NCBI GenBank assembly: GCA_933228675.1 | Contig: OW121744.1 | Span: forward strand, 21,416,536 to 21,480,535 | Direction: 5' to 3' | Source: Stomorhina lunata | Taxonomy: Eukaryota > Arthropoda > Insecta > Diptera > Rhiniidae | Length of the DNA: 64,000 nt | Part shown: positions 23,346 through 36,804 of the stretch, piece after piece | Layout of the letters: the number at the start of each line of letters is the position of its first letter | How positions within the stretch are numbered: position 1 is the first letter of the stretch | Program-made: the position numbers and the translations under genes | Notes under the pieces: generated by a model | What the model saw: the letters and a program-made list of their open reading frames with translations, nothing else | What the model was told of the DNA's origin: nothing | The model's database searches: none

Positions 23346-23905
23346 CATTTTGAGATGTTAACTTATAATTTAATCCCCTTTTTACCCATTTTGGGCCCAA
23401 AATCAAAAAAGTACCAAATAGGTGTTTAATATTTCTTTCACATCTATTGATTGCAGTACAAAGTTCCGTTTTATATTCTTTAGTTTAAAAAATAAGAGTG
23501 GGTTAAAAAAGTACCAAAAAACTATTTTTACCCTCTTTTACCCCCTATCGGACATTGTTTCAAAAAAGTACCAAATACCTGTCCTCTTATCTTCATAGTT
23601 GTTTAAAACGTAATTTTCATTTTATTTCTATACGTATTACTTTAGGAGATATAACGTTTTCGATTTTTTTTAGAGGCAAAGGTTCCAAAAGTCCCTTCTT
23701 CTTCGACCTATATCAAAAAAGGTACCCACAGTCCAAATTTTATCAAAATCGTTTGAGCCGTATAGGAGATAGTAAGCCTTATATTTTATATATTATTTCG
23801 ATTATCCTAAAAGTATGCTACACACATTCTTCTAAAATATCTTAAATTTCGATCGATATCGTATGCGGTGTTTTGGCCCCTGGAATTCGAACCCTGATAA
23901 CTAAT
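23346..23905 (+). mobile_element. Dispersed repeat D, longer copy
   Basis: Contains three spaced AAAAAGTACCAAA blocks (about 23406, 23508, 23562) separated by pyrimidine-rich TTTACCC stretches, then TATCAAAATCGTTTGAGCC and a block from about 23736 to 23897. That block is repeated in reverse complement at 32526-32676 (shared TTATCCTAAAAGTATGCTAC, AAATATCTTA, TTTCGATC, GGCCC(C/T)TGG). It probably represents a transposon-derived interspersed repeat; no coding capacity seen. Confidence 0.65.
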
Positions 23906-24394
23906 CCCATATAAATATTGGGCACTGAGCAAAATTTTATTCTTGTATATATGTATCTGAATTTTTTTTCCGATAATTTGTCGAATACAAAATTTTGAAT
24001 TACCTGATAAACCAGATTGTATATTGTTCATACCTAAAAGAAGAAAAAAAGATAATTAAAAATTTGATTTGTAGAAAAGAATTTCTTTATTATATTAATA
24101 CTAGAATGTAACTCTTAAATGCATGCGCGTTATTATATATCTCGAGCCTATATTCAATACCGTCTATAAACCAATTTTTTCAAAATCACTTTTTGTTGGG
24201 ATACTATTTTTTTTTATAATAGTTACATATGTTTTAATAAAAATCAGAAAGAAGAAATCTGTTTTTGAACTTTCACTTAAAAATTTTCGCTATTAAATAG
24301 TTTTTTGCCTCTCCAAAAAATATTTTATTTGGTTCATAGTCGGTTTTGATTATAGGCTCGCGATATAGAATATTTTGGGTACAAGATTTGTCTT
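23906..24394. other. Spacer, no supported gene
   Basis: AT-rich DNA leading into family B repeats. It contains a TCGAGCCTATA / TATAGGCTCG pair (around 24142 and 24350) that could mark a small inverted repeat of about 220 bp. No gene seen. Confidence 0.45.
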
Positions 24395-27085
24395 TTTAAA
24401 AAAATTGTTGATTTTAAAATTTTCTATATAAATATAAAAAACTTTTTATAAAATATTAAGATTTTCTGTATTCAAAATTTTCTGTGTAAAAAACTTTCGA
24501 TGTCAAGATTTTCTATATAGAAAATTTTTCATGTTAGGATTTTCAATATTCAAAACTTTCGATGATTAGAATATGTTTATTGAAAGTTTCGATATTCATA
24601 TTTTCAATATAAAAAATTTTCTATATCAAGTTTTTCTATATAGAAAATTTTGATGTTAAGATTTTTCATATAAAAAAATTCTGAGATCAATATTTTCTAT
24701 AAAGAAATTTTCGATGTTTAGATTTTCTGTGCAAAAAAATGTCGATGTTAAGTTTTTCTATACAGAAGTTTCTTGATGTTCAGATTTTCTATACAGAAGA
24801 TTCTTGATGTTCAGATTTTCTATATAAAAAAGTTTCAATGTTAAGTCTTTCTATATAAAAAACTTTTGATATTAAAATTTTTTATATAAAAAAATTTCGA
24901 TGTTAAGGTTTTTTATATAAAAAAAAAAATTCGATGTTAAGTCTTTTTTAATATTGAAAACTTTCGATGTTTAGAATTTCTTTACAGAAAATTTTCGATG
25001 TTTAAATTTTCAATATATAGAAAAATTTCGCTTTTATATTTTCTGTATATAAAAGATTTTCTATATAAAAAGTTTCCATATTCATATTTTCAACATAAAT
25101 AATTTTTGATGTCAAGATTTTCTATATATAGACAATTTTTTGATGTTAAGATTTTTTATATTAAAAAAGTTTCGATGTTAAGTTTTTTTATATTGAAAAC
25201 TTTCGATGTTCAGAATCTCTTTGTAGAAAGTTTTCGATGTTTAGGTTTTCAATATATAAAAAAAAGTTTTGATTTTCAATTTTCTGTATAGAAAATGTTA
25301 AGATTTTTAATATAAAAATGTTCAGATTTTCTATATAAAAAATTTTCGATGTTAAGTTTTTCTACATAAAAAATTTTCGATGCCAAGATTTTCTATTTAG
25401 AAAATTTTCGATGTCAAGATTTTCTGTATTGAAAACTTTTCATATTTAGAATTTCTTTTTAAAAAATTTCCAATACTTTAGAATTTCTTTATAGGAAACG
25501 TTCGACGTTAAGGTTTTCAATATATAGAAAAGTTTCGATTTTAGATTTTCTGTATAGAAAAATTTCGATGTTAAGATTTTTTATATAAAAAAGTTCCGAT
25601 GTTCAGATTTTCTATATAGAAAACTTTTGATGTTAATATAAAAAAATTTCGATGTTCATATTTTCTATGTAAAAAATTATCGATGCTGCGATTTTCTATA
25701 TAAAAAATTTTCGATGTTCATATTTTCAGTACAAAAAACTTTCGATGTTCAGTTTGATTATATATATATTTTCAATGTTAAGATTTTCTATACAAAAAAA
25801 ATTCAATGACAAGATTTTTTGTACAGAAAACTTTTGATGTTAAGATTTTTAATGTAAAAATTTTCGATATTAAACTTTCGATGTTTAAAGTTTCTTTATT
25901 AGAAAATTTTGAATGTTTAGATTTTCTATATAGAAAAGTTTCGATGTTCAGATCTTCTTTATAGAAAACTTTTTTTTAATATAAAAAATTTTCGATTTCG
26001 AAAACTTTTGATGATTTTCAATATAAATAAATTTCAATGTTTAGATTTGCTTTGTAAAAAAGTTTTCGATGTTTAGTGTTTTTTGACAGAAAATTTTCGA
26101 TGTTCAGTTTTTCAGTATAAAAAGTTTCGATATTAAGTTTTTCTATATTGAATATTTTCGATGCTTAGATTTTCTATGTTAAAAGTTTTGAAGCTAAAAT
26201 TTTCCACAGAGAAAGTTTTCGATGTCAAGTTTTTCTCTATAGAAAATTTTCGATGTTTTGATTTTCTATATCAAAAAATTTCTATGTTAAGTTTTTCTAT
26301 ATAGAAAATTTTAGATGTTAAGATTTTTTATATAAAAAAATTTCGATATTCAAAATTTTCCATGTCAAGATTTTCTATGTTGAAATTTTTCGATGTTAAA
26401 AATTTCTTTATAGAAAATTTCCGATGTTTAGATTTTCTATGTATAGAAAGTTTTCGATATAACTATTTTCTATATAGAAAATCTTCGATGTTAAGATTTT
26501 TAATAAGAAAATCTTTGATGTTCAGATTTTTATTATAAAAAATTTTCAATGTTTAGATTTTCTATACAAAAAATGAGCGATGTTAAGATTTTCCATATAG
26601 AAAATTATCGATGTTTAGACTTTATTTTTAGAAAATTTTCGATGTCATGGTTTAATATAATAAAAATTTTCTAGATTTGGAATTTCTTTATAAAAAATTT
26701 TCAATGTTTAGGTTTTCTATATAGATAATTTTCGATGTTAAGATTTTTAATATAAGACATTTTCGATGTTCGGATATTCTATGTAATAAAATATCGATGT
26801 TACAATTTTCTATATAGATAATAATCGATGTTCAGTTTTTCTTTATAGAAATTTTTTGAAGTTTAGATTTTCAACAAAAAAATCTTCGATGTTATATTTT
26901 TAATATAGAAAATTTTCGATGTTAAGTTTTTCTAAATAAAAAAGTTTCGATGTTTTTTTTTTTTCTATATAGAAAGTTTTTGATGTTAAGATTTTTTATA
27001 AAAAAAAAATTTGAGATATAAAAAATTTTCGATGTCAAAGTTTTCTTTATTAAAAACTTTCGAGGTTAAGAATTTGTTTAAGAAA
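24395..27085 (+). repeat. Family B tandem array 1 (degenerate)
   Basis: About 85-90 diverged units of about 28-31 bp: AAGATTTTCTATATAGAAAA then TTTTCGATGTT. The palindromic core TTTTCTATATAGAAAA plus linker CGATGTT identifies family B. Identity is low and many units have indels, so this is an older array than the one at 29-31 kb. Confidence 0.93.
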
Positions 27086-27200
27086 ATGTGAACTGAAGGA
27101 CGATGAAAACTGAAAATTGTTTGTGTTTTATTCAGTCGATGACCTACGCTTTTACTTATGTTTTATGAACATAATTCTGAAAGGTTTTGTTTGTAAAATA

Positions 27201-27380
27201 AGTAATAATGCGAGGTTTTCGATCTGTCTAAATTGGGGATAATCCTCCTGAAGAGATGGCTTAACCAACCATCGAAACGCGTAGAGGAATTTTAGTTTCT
27301 CCGCAAACAATTTTTGGCTTTTTATCAATAAATTGGTCTGTTACATTAATAAATAAATGTAACAGTTTTGGGATCAAATG
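27201..27380 (+). mobile_element. Hammerhead-bearing dispersed repeat, copy 1
   Basis: About 180 bp shared with 37.18-37.35 and 59.62-59.79 kb. Shared blocks, in order: AATG(C/T)GAGGTTTTCG, CTGTCTA, GATAATCCTCCTGA, TAACCAACCATCGAAACGCG, GAGGAA, TTTTTGG(C/T)TTT(T)ATCA, and a TTACATT...AATGTAA hairpin (27341-27362). It interrupts the family B array, which resumes weakly at 27400-27470. Left and right limits are approximate; the 27086-27200 flank may belong to it too. Confidence 0.8.
27243..27288 (+). ncRNA. Hammerhead ribozyme-like motif, degenerate core (copy 1)
   Basis: Stem I TCCTC (27243-27247) pairs with GAGGA (27284-27288). The core reads CTGAAGAG (27248-27255), where the conserved form is CTGATGA, so one catalytic-core base is changed. 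Stem II (GATGG with CCATC) is followed by GAAAC (27274-27278), a two-base-pair stem III over GC, and GTA as cleavage triplet, which still fits NUH. The fold is kept but activity is doubtful. Confidence 0.6.
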
Positions 27381-27399
27381 CGCATAGTTATTCTTTTTG

Positions 27400-27470
27400 A
27401 AGAAAATCTTCAATTTTTATATCTTCTTTATAGAAAATTTTCGATATTAAGATTTTCTATGTAAAAATTT
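27400..27470 (+). repeat. Family B array remnant beyond the inserted repeat
   Basis: Two to three units with CTTTATAGAAAATTTTCGATA and AAGATTTTCTATG continue the array at 24.4-27.1 kb on the far side of the hammerhead-bearing repeat. Confidence 0.75.
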
Positions 27471-29079
27471 AATAGTTTAGGTATCAGTTGTTTGAATTCC
27501 CTGTTATTTACAAAACATTCGAGGCATTTTGTAAAATTATCCTTTCCCATTTATTGTGGTTATTCTTATGTTTAGAAATAAATGAAAGCCGCTAGAAACA
27601 GCTACTCCCCCTTTACTTCAAAACTGGAAATTAAACAAAAAAATAAAATAAAAAATCCTACATTTGTATACAAAATTTATGATTCATTTGTATATTATTT
27701 TTATTATTTACCAGCAACATGTGGGCTTAGAGTCAAATCATTCAAAGTATATTTTTGTTAAAAATTATCTTAAGCTAAAATTCCATGTTTATTTTAGAAG
27801 AAATCTTTGTTTATTGCTTTTTCTGTAGGTTTCTGTGTATAAAAGTTATTTTCGACTTTTATGATCCTTGATAAACAAGGACACTTGTATAAATAATCAT
27901 CATTATCATCATCTTTGGCATCATATGCATAAATATGAAATTCATAGGACTCTTGAAGGATATAAGAATAGAATCATTTGTATGGAAAGGACAAATAATG
28001 AATATAATACCTAAGATATGTATGAGTATGCATCAGTATCACCACATGGTCAAGTGGTTGATTAAGGGAGAAATTAAGATATTTAAGCTTAAATTTTTTT
28101 AAATCTATTTGGATGGAACTAAAAATAACTCTTTAAGTTTTTAGTGTGTTTTTATGTCTTCGGCCGTTATGGAAAGGTAGTTTTGTTGACTTTTTTATTA
28201 AATTAATAAAAATATTTTGAACTTCTTGGAGCCTAGAATATGGTGTCATAATATGACACATTTTAAAAATAAGCTCTCTTAGATTTAATAAGTTTCATTT
28301 GTATTATTCTCATAGAAAAGCTATTCCTGGACCGATTTGCACAAATTTTATGTTTCGGAAAGTCAGAACCAGAATCTATAAAATAGAGAAAAAATTTTTG
28401 AAATAACTTACAAAACAACAAAGTTTGTATGCTTTAGATATGGAACTATAAGTTATTTAGCTAATACTTAAAAAACCAAGTAGTCGAAATTGTTCATTAA
28501 AAAGCCTTTCACAATCTTCTTTCTGGTAAATTGTAATTTTATTTTTGCTAGAGACTTAAGCTTAAAAGAAAAAAGCTCTTAAGCCTTAACTCACTTTAAA
28601 AATGCTAGAAATTTTTCCTTAAGAAAAAAAATTTTTGAAAAAAACTAAATGAAATTCTATCAAGAGTTTTTTCCATAAATCTATTGGAGATAACATAGGC
28701 ACATGTGTTTTATTGTGGAAATGACATGGAAATCTGTTGTAAATACATAAAATGCAAGAGATGTAGCATAAAAATACCACATCATATAAACAAGTATTGC
28801 AAAACCACAAGATTGAAAATTTTAAAAATGCAATTTTTTTCAAAAGTACTTTTTATTTATAGGGAGTTATGTCTATTTCATCTATGGCTGGAATACGAGG
28901 GAAAATAAAAGATTCAACAGCAAGAGATTATAATTTTAAATTTGTATTTGTTTGCATTTTAAAAGAGTCTAGTTTAAAAAGCAGCAGGGAAAAAAGATTA
29001 AATCTATATAAAGCTTTTTACCCTTTTTTGCCAATAGATGACAAAATAGAAGTGCAATGAAAAATAGAAAAAAACAATT
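27471..29079. other. Spacer, no supported gene
   Basis: Unique-looking AT-rich DNA. Short frames around 28619-29060 overlap on both strands and have no domain. No RNA gene or mobile element recognised. Confidence 0.5.
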
Positions 29080-31040
29080 TTTCATAAATTTTCGATGTTA
29101 AAATTTTAAATATGGAAAATTTTCGATGTTTTAATTTTTTATATAGACAATTTTCGATGTAAAAATTTTCTATATAGAAAATTTTCGATGTTAAAACTTT
29201 CCATATAGAAAATTTTCGATGTTAAAATTTTCTATATAGAAAATTTTCGATGTTAAAATTTTCTATATAGAAAATTTTCGATGTTAAAATTTTCTATATA
29301 GAAAATTTTCGATGTTAAAATTTTCTATAAAGAAAATTTTCGATGTTAAAATTTTCTGCATAGAAAAATTTCGATGTTAAAAATTTCCTTATAGAAAATT
29401 TTCCATATTAAAATTTTCTATATAGAAAATTTTTGATGTTAAAATTTTCTATATAGAAAATTTTCGATGCTAAAATTTTCTATATGGAAAATTTTCGATG
29501 TTAAAATTTTCTATATAGAAAATTTTCGATGTTAAAATTGTCTATATAGAAAATTTTTGATGCTAAAATTTTCTATATAGAAAATTTTCGATGTTAAAAT
29601 TTTCTATATAGAAAATTTTCGATGTTAAAATTTTCTATATAGAAAAGTTTCGATGTTAAAATTTTCTATATAGAAAATTTTCGATGTTAAAATTTTCTAT
29701 ATAGAAAATTTTCGATTTTAAAATTTTCTATATAGAAAATTTTCGATCTTAAAATTTTCTATATAGAAAATTTTCGATCTTAAAATTTTCTATATAGAAA
29801 ATTTTGGATTTTAAAATTTTCTATATAGAAAATTTTCGATCTTAAAATTTTCTATATAGAAAATTTTCGATCTCAAAATTTTCTATATAGAAAATTTTCG
29901 ATGTTAAAATTATCTATATAGAAAATTTTCGATGTTAAAATTATCTAGATTCAATATTAAAAATTTTTGATGTTTATATAAAAAAAAACTATTTAAAAAA
30001 TTTTCGATGTTAAAATTTTCTATATAGAAAAATTTCGATGTTAAAATTTTATATATAGAAAATTTTCGATGTTAAAATTTTCTCTATAAAAAATTTTCGA
30101 TGTTTAAATTTTCTAAATAGAAAATTTTCGATGTTAAAATTTTCTAAATAGAAAATTTTCGATGTTAAAATTTTCTATATAGAAAATTTTTGATGTTAAA
30201 ATTTTCTATATAGAAAATTTTCGATGTTAAAAATTTCTATATAGAAAATTTTCGATGTTAAAATTCTTTATATACAAAATTTTAAATGTTTAAATTTTCT
30301 TTATAGAAAATTTTAATATCGAAAATTTTCGATATTAAAATTTTCTATATAGAAAATTTTCTATATTAAAGTTTTCTTTATAGAATATTTTCGATATTAA
30401 AATTTTATATATAGAAAATTTTCGATATTAAAATTTTCTATATAGAAAATTTTCGATATTAAAATTTTCTATATAGAAAATTTTTGATATTAAAATTTTC
30501 TATATAGAAAATTTTCGATATTAAAATTTTATATATAGAAAATTTTCGATATTAAAATTTTCTTTACAGAAAATTTTCGATATTAAAATTTTCGATATTA
30601 AAATTTTCTATATAGAAAATTTTCGATATTAAAATTTTCTATATTGAAAATTTTCGATATTAAAATTTTCAATATAGGAAATTTTCGATGTTAAAATTTT
30701 CTATATTAAAATTTTCTATATAGACAATTTTCGATATTAAAAATTTTTATATAGAAAATTTTCGATATTAAAATTTTATATATAGAAAATTTTCGATATT
30801 AATATTTTCTATATAAAAAATTTTCGATATTTAAATTTTCTTCATAGAAAATTTTCTATATTAAAATTTTCTATATAGAAAATTTTCGATATTAAAATTT
30901 TCTATATAGAAACGTTCGATATTAAAATATTTAATATAAAAAAATTTCGATGTAAAAAATTTTCTATACAGAAAATTTTCGATGTAAAAAATTTTTATAT
31001 AGAAAATCTTCGATATTAAATATTTTCATATAGAAAATTC
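29080..31040 (+). repeat. Family B tandem array 2, homogeneous 31-bp satellite
   Basis: About 63 units of 31 bp. The 24-base palindrome with arms AAAATTTTCTAT and ATAGAAAATTTT is followed by a seven-base linker. The linker is CGATGTT from about 29080 to 30280 (with a CGATCTT/CGATTTT subgroup at 29710-29870) and mostly CGATATT from about 30310 to 30910. A short disruption lies at 29945-30000. The linker shift shows blockwise subfamily amplification. Confidence 0.97.
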
Positions 31041-32525
31041 TCTGGCCTGCTATAATTTGAATCACATCTATTTTTAATATTTTCATTCTCATCATTTGCT
31101 AAAAATCAATATATTCATACAGAAGTAGTGGAAAATCTTTTTTGCAACAAAAAAAAAAAAGATATTTAAGATTTATTTATGTATGAATAAACAGAATATT
31201 TTATAAATCATGCATAAAATACTACTTATCAAGAGGAAAATATATAAGTCGTTTTTAAAAGAGAAAATGTTTAATATTTGTGGAAAGTAAAACATATGAG
31301 GAAGTAAATGTGGGTAATAATATTAAGGAAAATAAGAAAAATGTTAAATTTCAATGAAAATGAAATAATATATCGGCTTTAAAAAAATTTTAACATTTCT
31401 TTTATATAAATAATATGTATATATAATGTTAAACTTATAACATTTTTTTAACAAAAATTAGTATTTCTTAAATCCTAAAAGTATACACCGAATTATCTAT
31501 TTTTTGTTTAATATTGAATGCCAGTATCATTCTCCATTCTTTATAACATTATCTACTACTTATAATTATCATATTTTTGCAATTATCTTTAAAATATGCT
31601 TTACTTTTTTTTCTTGTTCCCCTTATAGGTATGCAATAAAAATATTTCCTAATTATGGGCTATTTATATATTATAGTTAACTAAAGCCAATTATATTTAT
31701 ATAATAACCATTTTCCTATTCCTTAAAACACACAAAATAAAAAATATAGCCTATATTTAAAAGCTTTGGGTGATTGGAAAATATTTCCAAGCAAAATAAA
31801 ATTCATAGCATACTTTTAGCCGTAATATCAATATAAATGAAATGGATTTCTTCTCTTTCATTATTATTGCTAAAAAATAATATAACAAAATAAATGTAAA
31901 AAAACATTTATCATTTATAATGATACTCTTTATCGCTCACATTTACCATGAGGTTTGAAGAGGACCTTAATGGAAAAACTTTAGTTTGCCGTAACTATTT
32001 TCTTTTCCTCTTTTTTTGGCATAAGCAGCCATTTTCGTTAAATGATTCATGAGATTTTATTGATACAATATTTTGTTTTTTTATATGTGTGAGTGTGTTT
32101 TGGGGAAAATGAAGGTATATATTTATATGTATTTGTGTATTTAGGGGGAAAAAAGTATTTGATTGTTTTAACCCACCCATACGAGTACGAGGAATATTTA
32201 GGAAATTTTGTTTGCCAAAAAAAAACTAGAAACAAATACAAAATATTTATTAAAGCAAGATTGTTATACTTAAACCAATACTGGCCTTCGAATTTCATAA
32301 TGAAACACAAACAGACAAAAATCTTGAAAATAAAATACTAAGGGGTTGTTTGATATTTCCGAAAAGGTATAAAAATAATAAGTTTACCTGAACCTGAAAT
32401 ATACAAACAAATATACCGCACACACACATGCATATGTATACACCTAAACATACATACTTTTTTATTTACAAGCTTCAACGACATGAAAAGTAGGGTATTT
32501 TACTTTAGAACTGATGTTTGTAAAA
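31041..32525. other. Spacer, no supported gene
   Basis: Very AT-rich, otherwise featureless. Frames of 60-90 codons at 31995-32341 lie on both strands across the same bases and cannot all be real. A short CA-rich stretch lies at 32420-32431. Confidence 0.5.
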
Positions 32526-32676
32526 CCCAGGGCCCAAATGGCCGGATTCAATACTGATCGAAATGTAAGATATTTCAGAAAAATTTGCGTAGCATACTTT
32601 TAGGATAAGCAAATTAATATATAAGGTTACATTTACCCAGCAATTTCTAAAATACTAGACGGATTTTGATGAAATA
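32526..32676 (-). mobile_element. Dispersed repeat D, short inverted copy
   Basis: The reverse complement matches 23736-23897. Shared pieces include GTAGCATACTTTTAGGATAA, TAAGATATTT, GATCGAAAT and (C/A)CAGGG(C/G)CC-type ends. It is a fragment of the repeat seen in plus sense at 23.35-23.90 kb. Confidence 0.7.
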
Positions 32677-32760
32677 AACGAAATTAAATGAAAATTGAAA
32701 TGATGAAATAAAAAATGAAATGATGAAATAAACGAAATGAAAAATGAAATGAAATTTGAA
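32677..32760 (+). repeat. Simple repeat, GAAATGAAA/GATGAAAT
   Basis: About 80 bases of imperfect AAATGA units with ACGAAA interruptions, directly next to the repeat D fragment. Confidence 0.8.
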
Positions 32761-32857
32761 ACATCAGTATAAGAGAAGCTAAACTTTTAAGGTAATGTTC
32801 TATTGGCAGCACAATGGGCTCAACAGTGGACTAAAGTTGCCCACCTCGGGTATGTAA

Positions 32858-35285
32858 TCAAAAATTTCCTATAAAAAATTTTATATCAAAAATTTTTTAT
32901 AAGAAAATTTTATATCAATAATTTTTTGTAAAAAAATTTTATATTAAAAATTTTCTAGAAGAAATTTAATATTAAAAATTTTCTAGAAGAAATTTTATAT
33001 CAAAAATTTTTTGAAAGAAAATTTTCTATACAAAATTGCATATCGAAATTTTTCTATAAAAATTTTTATATCGAAAATTATCCATAAAAAATTCTATATC
33101 AAAAATTTTCTATAAAAAATTTTGTATCAAAAATTTTCTATAAGAAAATGTTGTACCGAAAATTTCCTATAAGAAATTTTATATCAAAAATTTTCTGGAA
33201 AAAATTGTATATCAACAATTTTCTATAAAATATTTTATAGCGAAAATTTTCTGTAAAAAATTTTATATCGAAAGTTTTCTATCAAATTTTTTATTGAAAA
33301 TTTTCCATAAAAAACTTTGTATCAAAAATGTTCTATTAGAAAATGTTGTACTGAAAATTTTTTATAAGAAAATGTTATACCGAAAATTTTCTTTAAGAAA
33401 ATTTTCTATAGAACATTTTTTATGATGAAATTTTTAATCGAAAATTTTCTATTAAAAATTTGATTTCGAAAATTTTCGATAAAAAATTTTATTTCAAAAT
33501 TTTTCTATAAAGAATTTTATATTGAAAATTTTCTATAAAGAATTTTATATAGAAAATTTTCTATAAAAAATTTTATATCGAATATTTTCTATAAAAAATA
33601 TTTTATTGAATAATTTCTATAAAAAAATTTTTATTGAAAATTTCTATAAACAAATTTTTATTGAAAATTTTCTATAAAAAATTTTATATCGAAAATTTTC
33701 TATAAAAAAATTTTAAATCTAAAATTTTGTATAAAAAATTTTATATCAAAAATTTTCTATAAAAAAATTTATATCGAAAATTTTCTATAATAAATTGTAT
33801 ATCGAAAATTTTCTGTAAAAAAATTTTGTATTGAAAATTTTCTATCAAATTTTTTTATTAAAAATTTTCAATTTCTATAAGAAAATTTTATACCGAAAAT
33901 TTTCTATAAAAAATTGTATATCGAAAATTTTCTATAAAAAATTTTATATCAAAAATTTTCTATAAAAAATTTTATATCGAAAATTTTCTATAAAAAATTT
34001 TATATCGAAATTTTCTATTAAAAATTTTATATCGATTATATTCTTTAAAATTTTTATATCTAAAATTTTCTATAAAAAATTGTATATCTTAAATTTTCTA
34101 TAAAAAATTTTATATCTAAAATTTTGCATCTAAAATTTTCTATAAACAATTTTATATCAAAAATTTTTTATAAAAAAATTTTGTATCGAAAATTTTCTAT
34201 AAAAAAATTTTTATCGAAAATTTTCTATAAAAAATTTTATATCGAAAATTTTCTATAAAAATTTTATATCGAAAATTTTCTATAAAAAATTTTATATCAA
34301 AAATTTTCTATCAAAAATTTTATATCAAAAAACAATTTTTTATTTCAAAATTTCTATTAAAAATTTTTTACTGAATTTTTTTTATTTAAATTTTGTATTG
34401 AAAATTTTTTATAAAAAATTTTTTATTGAAAATTTTTTATAAAAAATTTTTTATTGAAAATTTTCTATAAAAAAATTTTCTATAAGAAAATTTTCCAAAA
34501 AAAAGTTTTATATCGAAAATTTTCTAAAAAAAAATTGATATCGAAAATTTCCTAAAAAAAAAATTTATATCGAAAATTTTGTATAAAAAAATTTTATATC
34601 GAAAATTTTCTACAAAATATTTTATATCGAAAATTTTCTATAGAAAATTTTACATCGAATTTTTAATATAGAAAATTTTATATCCAAAATTTTCTATAAA
34701 CAATTTTACATCGAAAATTTTCTATAAAAATTTTTATATCGAAAATTTGCTATAGTAAATTTTATATTGAAAATCTTCTATCAAAAATTTTATATCGAAT
34801 ATTTTCTATAAAAAATTTTATATCCAAAATTTTCTATAAACAATTTTATATCGAAAATTTTCTATTAAAATTTTTATATCGAAAATTTTCTATAAAAAAT
34901 TTTATATCGAAAATAGAAAATTAAAAATTTTATATCGAAAATTTTCTATAAAATATTTGATATCGAAATTGGTCTGTGCTAAAATTTCATACCGAAAATT
35001 CTCTATAAGAAAATTTTGTTATCGAAAGTTTTCTATAAAAAAAATTTATATCGAAATTTTTCTATTAGAAGATTTTATATGGAATATTTTCTATAAGAAA
35101 ATTTTTTAACTAAAATTTTCAATAAAAAAATTTTTCATCGAAAATTTCCAATAAGAAAATTTTTTTACAAAAATTTTCTATAAGCTAATTTTTTATCGAA
35201 AATGTACTTAAAGAATATTTTGTATCGAAAATATCATGAATTTTCTAGAAAAAATATTTTATATCGAAAATATTCTGTAAGCAGG
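32858..35285 (-). repeat. Family B-related tandem array 3, 28-bp unit in inverted orientation
   Basis: About 85 units of about 28-29 bp: TATCGAAAATTTTCTATAAA then AAATTTTA. Read on the minus strand the linker is CGATAT and the core TATAGAAAATTTTC. It therefore corresponds to the CGATATT subfamily at 30.3-30.9 kb with about three bases lost in the core. Regular at 33.5-34.3 kb, degenerate at both ends. Confidence 0.93.
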
Positions 35286-36804
35286 GTATCCAATGGTCGG
35301 ACTTAGACGACTTCATTTTATTCCTGCTTTAAATATATAAATGAATAAATATATTGCAAAAGGGAATAACTACATAAAGAAGAAACGAAAAAACAAGTTA
35401 CAAGAAATAACATCCTTTTACCGCATTCTCTTAAAAATGGCACCAAGACAGACACGAAAGGGGAAGTGAAGTAAAGAAAAATGAAATTTTATTTTACTCC
35501 CTCTGTCGTTACACGTAGACATTTTATTGTATCCCTCATATATACAAACACACTCACTTATATTTATATAAACTCTTATACATAAACATTTAATGTAGAT
35601 TTTATGGATTTTTTGCTTTTAAGAAGAAAAATTGAAGCATACTTTTAGGTTTGCTTTTCAGGTTTTTGTTTTTTTTTTTTGCTACTTTAGCCTCTTTGGC
35701 AGCCGGCAAAGACAGCAAGGTGAAAGTTATTATTGAAATTGACATTTTTCCTTAACACACCAGAAAAGTAGAGGAAGCAACAAACGTAAAAATCCAGCTG
35801 TTGAAATCTAAAGACAAGTCCTGGTAAAATATAAATAAAAGCGGGGGTGCGGAAAGAGGTTTAAGTCTTAATGTAATGAAAATACTAAAAATAATATCTT
35901 TAGCTATAAGAGTATAGAGACTAAGGCAGAGAGTGTTAAAGCGTAACGTTTTTTTTTTCATATTCCAAAATATTTGCTGTAAGCAAAAACACCTCAAAGT
36001 AGGCTTTACTTTTTATTTCGAGTTAAGCAAATATTTCTAAAAGAGGGTTTTTTTCTGAACAGAAAGAAAAATTGTAAAAGTGTGTTAGCCCCAAAAAGGA
36101 AATAAATATATTTTATATCTTTGCCTTTAGAAAGAAGTTTAATTTCATGGTAGCTTTTTCTGATTGTCTTAACTTGTCTTGTCTCGTATCATTTTATGAC
36201 TCGGAATTGTATGTAATGAAATTTGGCATTTTTTTCTTCCATGAAATGACAAAAAAGAAGTGACATGTTTTCACCCTAATGCTTTTCGAAACTCCAGTTC
36301 GAAAATTAATGTCTTACCAAATTGGTTTCGAAGTATTTTTATTACTCAGTTTTACCTTTAATTTATTTACTTTCAAATACAGACTCGACTGAATTTTTGT
36401 ACCTTTACAAAATATTTTTATTATAGCTTATTTTTCTATATGAACTTTACTCTTAGTGGAATTTTAATTAAAAAATATTTATTGTTTAAGGTTTCTTTTT
36501 ATGTGTTTTTAATTTTATTATTATGAATAATTGCCATTTGTGGCAAATTTTTCTATTTTTGTCTAAAACATATTTTTAAAATGTAATTATCATTTCGGTT
36601 TTAGGTGACCAAATGTCTGGTGTAGACAAAAAATTGTGTAATCAATTTTTCCTCAAATTTAATTATTTTGTGTGAAAGTTAGTTTAACTTAAAGTCAATA
36701 AAATTTTGTTGACTTAACAAATCAACTAAAGATAAAGAAAGCAGAAATTAGGAATTTATTTAATTTTTTTTAAAGAATTTTTTTTTAATTGATAATTTGG
36801 CAAT
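35286..36804. other. Spacer, no supported gene
   Basis: AT-rich spacer with a few more complex stretches (35440-35520, 35690-35830, 36140-36300). An 81-codon minus frame at 35752-35997 has no recognisable domain. No RNA gene or repeat partner seen. Confidence 0.5.
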
